DNA of 12,903 nt from Chitinophagaceae bacterium (GTDB lineage Bacteria > Bacteroidota > Bacteroidia > Chitinophagales > Chitinophagaceae): the NCBI GenBank assembly GCA_023251335.1, contig JAHEZA010000022.1:1-12903 (forward strand). The letters run 5' to 3'. Each line of letters opens with the position of its first letter. Position 1 is the first letter of the stretch. A program made the position numbers and the translations under genes. The notes below the pieces were generated by a model. That model searched no databases. It was not told where the DNA came from and saw nothing but the letters and a program-made list of their open reading frames with translations. Below are positions 6,940-12,903 of this stretch, piece by piece.

Positions 6940-7575
6940 CTATATCTTCGCCACATCATCATTCATTTCCTGGATTAAATTGAGAATCTTCTCGCGGCCC
7001 ATTTTCTTTACAGAGCTGGTGACAAAATGTTGCGGCAGAAATTGTTGAAAAGTGCGAAGTTTTTCTAAAAATAATTTTACATTTTTACTCACTACGCTTT
7101 GGTTTTCTTTATCAGCTTTAGTAAAAATGAGCGTAAAAGGGATCTCCCATAAAGCAAGATTTTTTATAAACTCAAAGTCTATCTTTTGGGGCGAATGCCT
7201 TGCATCAATCAACACAAAAACTTTGATAAGGTTTTCTCTTTTCCTGATATAATTTTCAATCATCTGTTCCCATCTTCTTCTGCTGCTCATTGAAATTTTT
7301 GCAAAGCCATATCCCGGCAAATCTACAAGATACCACTTCGTGTCTTTCGCATCGCCCGCCTTTGACACACTCATTATTTCAAAATGATTGATCATTTGTG
7401 TCTTACCCGGCGCGTTGGATGTCTTAGCCAGTTTATCATTGTTGCAAAGCATATTGATCAGCGACGATTTGCCTACATTGCTTCGTCCGATAAATGCATA
7501 TTCCGGCCTGTCCGGGGCCGGACATTTTTCAAAAGACGGACTGCTGATAAGATAGATGGCCTTTTTGATGTGCAT
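6940..7575 (-). CDS. engB: Ribosome biogenesis GTP-binding protein EngB (YihA/YsxC)
   Basis: Cytoplasmic GTPase of 211 residues needed for assembly of the large ribosomal subunit. All GTPase motifs are visible: G1 GRSNVGKS (30-37), G2 region TSNAPGKTQ (52-60), G3 DLPGYG (85-90), G4 TKAD (152-155) and G5 TSS (186-188). The segment SMSSRRRWEQMIENYI after G3 is typical of the family, and the length fits the usual 195-215. The open frame continues upstream to an ATG at 7668, but those 31 extra residues are read through a degenerate 7-bp tandem repeat and do not resemble the family, so ATG at 7575 (MHIKKAIYLISSPSFEKCP) is chosen. It is divergent from ubiE, with 128 bp between starts, and convergent with the Spy-like gene across the shared terminator. 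Confidence 0.96.
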   Translation of the reverse strand: MHIKKAIYLISSPSFEKCPAPDRPEYAFIGRSNVGKSSLINMLCNNDKLAKTSNAPGKTQMINHFEIMSVSKAGDAKDTKWYLVDLPGYGFAKISMSSRRRWEQMIENYIRKRENLIKVFVLIDARHSPQKIDFEFIKNLALWEIPFTLIFTKADKENQSVVSKNVKLFLEKLRTFQQFLPQHFVTSSVKKMGREKILNLIQEMNDDVAKI

Positions 7576-7580
7576 ATACT

Positions 7581-7588
7581 GCAAGATA
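7581..7588 (-). promoter_or_regulatory. Possible -7 box for engB (TATCTTGC)
   Basis: On the minus strand TATCTTGC stands 5 bp before the engB ATG and resembles TAnnTTTG with one T missing. A TTG lies 23 bp further upstream, within the loose range for a -33 element. If used, the transcript would have almost no leader. Weak call. Confidence 0.25.
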
Positions 7589-7594
7589 ATGAAA

Positions 7595-7629
7595 GCTGAG
7601 TGCTGACGGATCAAGGCTAAAGGCTCCGG
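7595..7629. repeat. Degenerate heptanucleotide tandem repeat (about GCTNAAG, five copies)
   Basis: Five consecutive 7-bp units are visible: GCTGAGT and GCTGACG, then a diverged GATCAAG, then GCTAAAG and GCTCCGG. The array lies between the divergent engB and ubiE genes, upstream of the chosen engB start. It is non-coding if that start is right. No inverted symmetry was seen. Origin by replication slippage or by spread of a mobile heptamer family are both possible. Confidence 0.6.
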
Positions 7630-7690
7630 ATTCATTTCAAAAATAAAAGTGAAAGAATCGTTAAGCATATTACTTATAAATCCAAAAAAC

Positions 7691-7698
7691 TATCTTTG
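7691..7698 (+). promoter_or_regulatory. -7 promoter box of ubiE (TATCTTTG)
   Basis: Exact match to the Bacteroidota primary-sigma -7 consensus TAnnTTTG, ending 5 bp before the ubiE ATG. No clear TTTG -33 element is present at the expected distance. The spacing implies transcription starts at or within a few bases of the start codon, giving a leaderless or nearly leaderless mRNA. Confidence 0.5.
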
Positions 7699-7703
7699 GG
7701 CTG

Positions 7704-8447
7704 ATGAATATGTATCCTCACGATACGGTGGTGCCCTTTAAAGATTCTGCTGAAAGTAAAAAGAAACAGGTGGAAACCATGTTTGATAAAATTGCTTTCC
7801 GGTATGATTTTTTAAATCGTTTCTTAAGTGCGGGCATTGATGTGAGCTGGCGCAAAAAGGCCATCAAACTTTTGCTACCGTTACACCCAAAAAAAATACT
7901 GGATGTTGCTACGGGAACAGGAGACTTTGCATTGACGAGCTACGAGATATTGAAGCCGGAAAAAATTACAGGAATAGATATCAGCGAAGGCATGCTGGAA
8001 CTGGGCCGGGAAAAAATAGTCAAGGCAGGATTAGCCAATCATATTGAGCTTTTAAACGGCGACAGTGAAGCAATTTTATTTGAAGATAATTCGTTTGATG
8101 CTGTTACAGTAGCGTTTGGAGTTAGAAATTTTGAAAACCTTGAGCAAGGACTTTCAGAAATAAAAAGAGTCATGAGGCCGGGAGGAAGATTGATTGTATT
8201 AGAATGCACTGAGCCCTCGTTACCCGTGATAAAGCAGTTTTATAATGTTTACATGAAATTTATCACACCAAAAATTGGAAGGATTATTGCTAAAAATAAT
8301 GATGCTTATCAATACTTAAACGATTCGGTTCTTCAGTTCCCGCAGAAGAATTCTTTTATTAAAATTTTAAATGAAGCCGGTTATAGAAACACTTTCTACA
8401 AAACATTGACATTAGGAATATGCACCATTTATTGCGCCGAAAAATAG
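7704..8447 (+). CDS. ubiE: Demethylmenaquinone methyltransferase (UbiE/MenG)
   Basis: S-adenosylmethionine-dependent C-methyltransferase of 247 residues catalysing the last step of menaquinone synthesis; Bacteroidota use menaquinone rather than ubiquinone, so menG is the functional name. Visible family features are VETMFDKIAFRYDFLNRFLS (23-42), SAM motif I ILDVATGTGDF (65-75), GIDISEGML (90-98), NGDSEAILFEDNSFD (118-132), the diagnostic FGVRNFENLEQGL (138-150) and EIKRVMRPGGRLIVLE (152-167). No membrane span is present; it acts at the inner face of the membrane. ATG at 7704 is chosen; a second ATG at 7710 is equally compatible. Its last 28 bases overlap the start of porT, so the two are co-transcribed and probably translationally coupled. 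Confidence 0.96.
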   Translation: MNMYPHDTVVPFKDSAESKKKQVETMFDKIAFRYDFLNRFLSAGIDVSWRKKAIKLLLPLHPKKILDVATGTGDFALTSYEILKPEKITGIDISEGMLELGREKIVKAGLANHIELLNGDSEAILFEDNSFDAVTVAFGVRNFENLEQGLSEIKRVMRPGGRLIVLECTEPSLPVIKQFYNVYMKFITPKIGRIIAKNNDAYQYLNDSVLQFPQKNSFIKILNEAGYRNTFYKTLTLGICTIYCAEK

Positions 8448-9133
8448 CTTTTGTTTTATTATTAGTTTTCTTTGGCTCCGTTTCAGGCATGGCCCAGGAA
8501 AGAGAATTATACCAGGAAGACCACGATGCCAGGCCATTCCACTTTGGAATCAACCTTGGTTATAACCGTTCGCATTTTAACATCACACACGATCCGCGAT
8601 TTTTACAATATGACTCTATCATGAGTGTGGAAAGCATCAACAGCCCGGGAATAAATTTAGCATTGCTGGCAAATCTTCGGCTGAGCGATCATTTTGATAT
8701 TCGCGCTCATCCACTGGACCTTACCTTTTCTGAAACTTCATTTTTATACACTCAGAAATATGAAGCAGACACTTCTGTTATCAAAAAAGTACAATCTATT
8801 TCCCTGGGATTTCCGGTAAACGTGGCGTTTAGCAGCGACCGCATTAACAACTTTAAAGTTTATGTGTTTGGAGGGGGTAGATATGATTATAATCTGACAA
8901 GTAATAAAGGAGCTAACGAAGCGGAAGATCTGATTAAACTAAACCGATCAAACATAAGCGCTGAAATAGGCCTGGGATTCCATATTTATTTCCCCTATTT
9001 TGTTTTATCTCCCGAATTAAAATTGAGCAGCGGAATTACCAATCTGCACTCGCGTGATCCAAATCTGAAATATTCTAATGTAATTGACAAGATCAATTCG
9101 AGGATGGTTACGTTTTCGTTGACGGTGGAGTAG
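8420..9133 (+). CDS. porT: PorT family outer-membrane barrel protein (type IX secretion)
   Basis: Protein of 237 residues with a signal peptide (RRKIAFVLLLVFFGSVSGMAQ, cleavage about residue 25) and an eight-strand-like barrel pattern: FHFGINLGYNRSHFNI, SPGINLALLANLRLSDHFDIR, SISLGFPVNVAFSSDR, FKVYVFGGGRYDYNL, ISAEIGLGFHIYFPYFVLSPEL, and a final MVTFSLTVE strand. Length, the 'G.N.G.N.S.F' opening and location directly after ubiE fit PorT, an accessory of the type IX secretion system that moves proteins carrying C-terminal sorting domains through the outer membrane. The ATG at 8420 lies within ubiE and starts the signal peptide, so the 28-bp overlap is real. Other small barrel families look alike at this level, but the gene neighbourhood supports PorT. 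No other T9SS genes are in the window. Confidence 0.85.
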   Translation: MHHLLRRKIAFVLLLVFFGSVSGMAQERELYQEDHDARPFHFGINLGYNRSHFNITHDPRFLQYDSIMSVESINSPGINLALLANLRLSDHFDIRAHPLDLTFSETSFLYTQKYEADTSVIKKVQSISLGFPVNVAFSSDRINNFKVYVFGGGRYDYNLTSNKGANEAEDLIKLNRSNISAEIGLGFHIYFPYFVLSPELKLSSGITNLHSRDPNLKYSNVIDKINSRMVTFSLTVE

Positions 9134-9138
9134 TGATT

Positions 9139-9173
9139 GTGAATGGGCAATCGTGAATCGTGAATGGGCAATG
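9139..9173. repeat. Heptanucleotide tandem repeat, five copies
   Basis: Right after the porT stop, five exact 7-bp steps fit G-(T/G)-(G/C)-AAT-(G/C), in the order GTGAATG, GGCAATC, then GTGAATC, then again GTGAATG and GGCAATG. Units 1-2 and 4-5 are the same apart from the last base, giving a 13-bp direct repeat (GTGAATGGGCAAT) 21 bp apart. It lies between convergent genes, is non-coding, and has no hairpin or T-run that would make it a terminator. Confidence 0.7.
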
Positions 9174-9214
9174 ACATCCATACCTTATAACTTACACAGC
9201 GTAACAATACCTCC

Positions 9215-10915
9215 TTAATAATTATAGTCTCTTCTTGCCGCGTTCCACCTGATTCCTAAATTAAACATGCTTACATTAGGGTATCCGGTATATTTTCTAA
9301 AGAGTGCTGACCCTTCCAGGAAGAGATTTTCTTTTATTTCGTATCCTAACGTCATCGAAAGATTGGCGCAATTTACTCTTTTACCATCGCCTACATAGTA
9401 ACCATAATCTTTGGTACGGGTAGTATATAATTGAAATGGATTAGACCCAAAATTTTCCGCGGCAGAATCCAAACCCTGGAAATAATAAATAGCTCGGGCG
9501 TCTATACTCCATTTGGGTGCCGGCTGGTATTTTAGCACGCCTATTATTTCCTGGAAATTAGCCCCCAGGGGGTGAGCCAGCATTTGGTTGTAATGTGTAT
9601 AATTAGCCACAGAATCATTATGAGAATAAGTAAATGGCCTTACCCTGTCGGTTTCTAACTGCAGATCAAGATTCTTGATCTTAAATGCGTCTATATATTT
9701 TACGCCCAACTGATAACCGAATTTATTAGCCCAATAGCCGCTGTTTGTCACAATTTCGTGCACCAATAATTCATCTAAAAGCAACTGTCCATAAAACTGA
9801 AACTTCTTCGCTACATTGGCTTTAAAATCAAACCCGGCAAGCGCATTGTCCGGACTGCCTACAGTTCCTTCAATATGCCGTAAGAAAATAATTGGATTCA
9901 GATATTCAAAATCAAAATGATTGACTCTTCCAAAGATAATGCCCTCAAATAAACCGAGGTTGAGCCAGCGCGTTACATTCATACTCAAATGATGCATGGC
10001 CGCATACTTTCTATCCAGGAGGTTGTCGCCATCTTTTACAAACTGCGGCATTAATTCCATAAACAGGTTTTGATAATCAAACTTCCATATTTTGGTATTA
10101 AGTTTTAAAAACAGGTAACTGTTTCCGTCATCACTAAGGAAAAGACTTCTGTATCCATTGCCAATAAAATTCTTATCGTAGCCAAATTGTACGTCAATAT
10201 ATTTTGTCACATTAAAAGTGAAATAGCCTCTTCCATCAAAATAATCGTAGCCGTTAGTCTTGAAATTTTTGTAAAAACCCACCCCCGGCACGGCGTTATA
10301 ATCGGCAACTCGTCTTTGATAAAAAGATGGCCCGCGTTCCTGGTTGTCAGTAATGGTGCTTGAAAAACCTATCTTATTAGCAATACGTCCGCGCAAGGTT
10401 ACGCCACGTTTGTTATAATAAAGGCTTTCATCATTTCCTGATTCGGTACCAGCCTTAAATTCAATAACAGGATTTACCGCAAGATAAAAGTCCGGGATAT
10501 CGACTTCCAAAAGGTTTGGCTTGGTAACATAAAATGTATTCCAAAGAGATTTTTTACTCAAAAAGCTTTCTTTGGAACCTGAGTACCATTCCGAACTACC
10601 CATAAACAGCGAATGCAAATTATATTTATCAACAGCGGTTAGATTTATTTCTCTATTTTTATCGTCATCTTCTATTAAAGAAGAATGATCAAGATTGCCG
10701 ATACTATCTGCGTATTCCGCTTCCTGTACCATGGATCTTCGGCTATAAGGTTTCAATGTAGAAAAATTGAATTCATGAAGATATCCCTGTTTGATCTCTA
10801 ACCTGTCCATCAGATGGTATTCTTTAGAACCTTCTGGCAGATAAGTAGTTTGAGCAAAAATGATTACGGGGCAAAAAAACAGAGTTAGGCAGACCGCAGT
10901 TTTTATAACTTGCAT
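9215..10915 (-). CDS. Wzi/RemB-like outer-membrane beta-barrel protein
   Basis: Protein of 566 residues from ATG at 10915. Residues 1-22 (MQVIKTAVCLTLFFCPVIIFAQ) are a signal peptide. A mixed N-terminal part (LPEGSKEYHLMDRLEIKQG, often followed in this family by a helical stretch) leads into a barrel with many short aromatic strands; FNVTKYIDVQFGYDKNFIGNGYRSLFLSD is typical of the capsule-assembly Wzi family and of the RemB gliding-motility protein of Flavobacterium. It ends in SMFNLGIRWNAARRDYNY. Function is inferred only to the level of a surface-facing barrel, possibly for polysaccharide attachment or gliding. The open frame runs further upstream to 11158, but that part lies inside pyrC and reads as a shadow of it. 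It is convergent with porT and divergent from pyrC, with 33 bp between the two start codons. Confidence 0.82.
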   Translation of the reverse strand: MQVIKTAVCLTLFFCPVIIFAQTTYLPEGSKEYHLMDRLEIKQGYLHEFNFSTLKPYSRRSMVQEAEYADSIGNLDHSSLIEDDDKNREINLTAVDKYNLHSLFMGSSEWYSGSKESFLSKKSLWNTFYVTKPNLLEVDIPDFYLAVNPVIEFKAGTESGNDESLYYNKRGVTLRGRIANKIGFSSTITDNQERGPSFYQRRVADYNAVPGVGFYKNFKTNGYDYFDGRGYFTFNVTKYIDVQFGYDKNFIGNGYRSLFLSDDGNSYLFLKLNTKIWKFDYQNLFMELMPQFVKDGDNLLDRKYAAMHHLSMNVTRWLNLGLFEGIIFGRVNHFDFEYLNPIIFLRHIEGTVGSPDNALAGFDFKANVAKKFQFYGQLLLDELLVHEIVTNSGYWANKFGYQLGVKYIDAFKIKNLDLQLETDRVRPFTYSHNDSVANYTHYNQMLAHPLGANFQEIIGVLKYQPAPKWSIDARAIYYFQGLDSAAENFGSNPFQLYTTRTKDYGYYVGDGKRVNCANLSMTLGYEIKENLFLEGSALFRKYTGYPNVSMFNLGIRWNAARRDYNY

Positions 10916-10935
10916 ATAGTTCGCTAATAATAAAT

Positions 10936-10943
10936 TAATTTTC
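10936..10943 (+). promoter_or_regulatory. Possible -7 box of pyrC (TAATTTTC)
   Basis: Matches TAnnTTTG at all fixed positions except the last, 5 bp before the pyrC ATG. A TTG at 10910-10912 is 23 bp upstream. Placement is like that of the better box before ubiE, which lends some support; the sequence match alone is weak in such AT-rich DNA. Confidence 0.25.
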
Positions 10944-10948
10944 AAGGT

Positions 10949-12310
10949 ATGCAAAATTATCTTTTTAAAAATATTTCTGTCGTAAACGAAAATACTATTT
11001 CTGAAAAGGATGTGTATATTAAAAACGGGCGTATAGAAAAGATAGAACGACAGATAGAAATAAAAGGACGGGTTAATGAAATAGATGGGGAAGGAAAACA
11101 TCTTTTTCCGGGCGCGATTGACGACCAGGTGCATTTTCGCGAACCAGGCCTCACTCACAAAGCAACTATCTATACAGAAAGTAAAGCGGCGGTTGCCGGA
11201 GGCGTTACTTCCTTTATGGAAATGCCCAATACAATTCCCAATGCGCTTACGCCTGAATTGTTAGAAGATAAATATGTTATTGGGAAAAATAACTCATTAG
11301 CCAATTATTCATTTTTCATGGGCGTAAGCAATACGAATGCCGAAGAAGTGCTGAAAATAAATAAAAGAAAAAATGATGTTTGCGGTGTAAAAATATTTAT
11401 GGGCGCCAGCACAGGAAACATGCTGGTGGACAGCGAGCCAGCCCTGCACAAAATTTTCAGCGGAAGCGAATTGCTGATAGCGACACATTGTGAAGATGAA
11501 AAAATTATTAAAGAGAATTATAAGAATTTAAAAGCCCAAAAGCCTATTCTTGCTCCTGCAGACCATCCTGTTATCAGGAATGAAAATGCCTGCTACACTT
11601 CCTCTTCATTTGCGGTAGCGCTTGCAAAAAAATATAATAGCCGGTTGCATATTCTTCATATTACCACTGAAAAAGAACTGGAGCTTTTTACTAACCAAAT
11701 CCCCTTAAAACAAAAGAGAATTACAGCCGAAGTATGTGTGCATCACTTACATTTTACAGCAGACGATTATGAAAATCTGGGTTATTTAATAAAATGCAAC
11801 CCCGCTATAAAAGAGGCGAAAAATAAAGAGGCACTCTGGGAAGCATTGTTGGATAACCGTTTGGACGTTATCGCCACGGATCACGCGCCACATACTTTAG
11901 AAGAAAAAGAAGGGCCTTATGAACACGCACACTCCGGTTTGCCACTGGTTCAACACCCTTTATTGATGATGTTGCAATATTATAAACAAGGCAGAATTCC
12001 GTTGGAAAAAATCGCTGAAAAAATGAGCCATGCGGTAGCCGATTGTTTTAGAATAAAAGACAGGGGTTATATTCGGGAAGGAAATTTCGCTGATTTGGTT
12101 GTGGTAGATTTGAATCAATCGACCACCGTAAAAAAAGAAAATTTATTATACAAATGCGGATGGAGCCCTTTGGAAGGAGTTACTTTTCCTGCGGCTATAT
12201 TGCAAACTTTTGTAAACGGCAATCTCGTTTATAATAATTCAATTTATGGAAATACCACCTGGGATGAATCTATTAAGGGGCATCGAATGCTATTTGAAGC
12301 CGATCGATAA
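10949..12310 (+). CDS. pyrC: Dihydroorotase (class I, amidohydrolase superfamily)
   Basis: Third step of pyrimidine synthesis: reversible cyclisation of carbamoyl-aspartate to dihydroorotate, in the cytoplasm. The protein has 453 residues, within the class I range. Residues 1-50 and the last 70 form the small beta domain; the TIM barrel lies between. Visible sites are FPGAIDDQVHFREPGLTH (53-70), MPNTIPN (92-98), GVKIFMGASTGNM (146-158), ATHCED (178-183), LHILHIT (233-239) and IATDHAPH (308-315). The metal positions appear to be Q60, H62, K148, H180, H237 and D311. The usual first histidine of DxHxH is glutamine (codon CAG). The TDHAPHTLEEKE motif and substrate-binding REPG favour dihydroorotase over allantoinase or hydantoinase. 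No other pyrimidine genes are nearby. It starts 33 bp from the divergent Wzi-like gene and ends 59 bp before the MutS-family gene. Confidence 0.92.
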   Translation: MQNYLFKNISVVNENTISEKDVYIKNGRIEKIERQIEIKGRVNEIDGEGKHLFPGAIDDQVHFREPGLTHKATIYTESKAAVAGGVTSFMEMPNTIPNALTPELLEDKYVIGKNNSLANYSFFMGVSNTNAEEVLKINKRKNDVCGVKIFMGASTGNMLVDSEPALHKIFSGSELLIATHCEDEKIIKENYKNLKAQKPILAPADHPVIRNENACYTSSSFAVALAKKYNSRLHILHITTEKELELFTNQIPLKQKRITAEVCVHHLHFTADDYENLGYLIKCNPAIKEAKNKEALWEALLDNRLDVIATDHAPHTLEEKEGPYEHAHSGLPLVQHPLLMMLQYYKQGRIPLEKIAEKMSHAVADCFRIKDRGYIREGNFADLVVVDLNQSTTVKKENLLYKCGWSPLEGVTFPAAILQTFVNGNLVYNNSIYGNTTWDESIKGHRMLFEADR

Positions 12311-12369
12311 TTAATAGTAACACAAGAAATAATCATTAATCCTATTTAATTGATTAACTATTTTAAAGA

Positions 12370-12903
12370 ATGGAAACAGACAAAACTACCTTAAAAGATC
12401 TTTCAATTTTTGATCGCGATGATGAATTCTCTGTTTTCAACAAACTAAATTTTACCCGAACAACCGGTGGCCGTGAACGGCTAAGACAGATTTTTAGTAA
12501 TTCGCTTAGTGATATTGAATCAATAAATAACGTACAGAAAACATTGCAGTTAATTCTCGCAAACCGAGACCAATGGCCGCTTTTCATCAGTAACGGAACC
12601 GTAATGATGATCCATAAATTTTATGAATCTACCATTGATGATATTCCGCCAAGGCCTTCCATTATTTCGGCACGTTTGTATAAGTTATTACACGGCCCGG
12701 ATTTTTCCCTGGTAAAATATTCTATTGGCCATGCTTTCGATTTTATAAAAGGAATGAAGCAAATTGTGTCAGTATTTTTGAATGATAATACGCCCACAAA
12801 TTTCAAAAAACAATTGCAGAAAGCAGAAATACTAACTGAAAAAACGCAATTTTTGGTCGTTGCTCAGAAAGAAAAAGCGGAGGAAATGTCTAATGCCGAA
12901 ATG
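12370..12903 (+). CDS. MutS-family protein, N-terminal part (C-terminus outside window)
   Basis: The frame is open from ATG at 12370 to the window edge, 178 residues with no stop. The start METDKTTLKDLSIFDRDDEFSVFNKLNFTRTTGGRERLRQIF is the clamp/lever (domain III) entry of MutS-related proteins, where 'LSIF...SVF..LN.T.T.GGR..L...F' corresponds to the 'LFxxLNxTxTxxGxRxLRxxL' block of MutS. It is followed by INNVQKTLQLI and a helical, Glu/Lys-rich region (FKKQLQKAEILTEKTQF). There is no mismatch-recognition domain before this block, which places it with the short MutS-related proteins common in Bacteroidota rather than with MutS itself. The ATPase domain should lie beyond the window and cannot be checked. 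The DNA substrate is unknown. It follows pyrC after 59 bp with no convincing terminator, so read-through is possible. Confidence 0.8.
   Translation, partial: METDKTTLKDLSIFDRDDEFSVFNKLNFTRTTGGRERLRQIFSNSLSDIESINNVQKTLQLILANRDQWPLFISNGTVMMIHKFYESTIDDIPPRPSIISARLYKLLHGPDFSLVKYSIGHAFDFIKGMKQIVSVFLNDNTPTNFKKQLQKAEILTEKTQFLVVAQKEKAEEMSNAEM

Noticed and set aside
7576..7668. N-terminal extension of EngB to ATG 7668
   Set aside because: The 31 added residues are read through the heptamer array and do not look like the EngB family, which begins close to the MHIKKA methionine.
10910..10954. Inverted repeat TTGCATA / TATGCAA at the divergent starts
   Set aside because: Both proteins begin with Met-Gln, so the symmetry arises from two coding starts facing away; the 31-bp interval argues against an operator.
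10916..11158. N-terminal extension of the Wzi-like protein to 11158
   Set aside because: It lies on the opposite strand of the conserved pyrC N-terminal region, and the true signal peptide begins at 10915.
12331..12356. AT-rich imperfect hairpin between pyrC and the MutS-like gene
   Set aside because: The stem is only A-T pairs with a bulge and no T-run follows; not a convincing terminator.

Overview
The window looks like a chromosomal segment of a member of the Bacteroidota, most likely Chitinophagaceae or a close relative. This rests on several things seen together: AT-rich DNA with almost no Shine-Dalgarno sites, a -7 promoter box of the TAnnTTTG type, a PorT homologue (type IX secretion occurs only in this phylum), a DUF5606 protein, a large carboxypeptidase-regulatory/plug/beta-barrel outer-membrane protein, and a demethylmenaquinone-type UbiE methyltransferase. 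No rRNA, tRNA, transposase, integrase or CRISPR array was found.

Layout. Positions 1-1098 (minus) hold the N-terminal two thirds of an M3 oligoendopeptidase, cut by the window edge inside its HExxH zinc motif. A DUF5606 gene (1285-1800, minus) follows. Facing away from it is a five-gene plus-strand cluster (2028-6830): a TonB-receptor-like outer-membrane barrel protein, an ECF sigma factor, a small protein with one membrane span, a membrane-anchored Spy/CnrX-like protein, and a secreted Spy-like protein. A strong UUCG hairpin terminator (6854-6884) closes it. Next come engB (minus, 6940-7575), and divergent from it ubiE/menG and porT (plus, overlapping by 28 bp). A Wzi/RemB-like outer-membrane protein (minus, 9215-10915) is convergent with porT and divergent from dihydroorotase pyrC (10949-12310), with only 33 bp between the two starts. 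A MutS-family gene begins at 12370 and runs off the end.

How it may work together. The five-gene cluster is the most interesting region. Its order (sigma factor, one-span protein, membrane-anchored LTxxQ-type sensor) resembles the CnrYXH logic of Cupriavidus, but with an outer-membrane barrel gene in front and a second, soluble Spy-like protein behind. I infer an envelope-stress or outer-membrane-state sensing unit. The ligand is unknown, and the metal-binding histidines of CnrX are not evident. The other genes are housekeeping (ribosome assembly GTPase, menaquinone methylation, pyrimidine synthesis) or cell-surface functions (type IX secretion, surface barrel).

Three intergenic spacers carry short degenerate tandem repeats, two with a 7-bp period and one with an 8-bp period. 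Start codons were moved inward from the longest open frame for DUF5606, the outer-membrane protein, the one-span protein, EngB and the Wzi-like protein, because the upstream extensions do not look like protein of those families.
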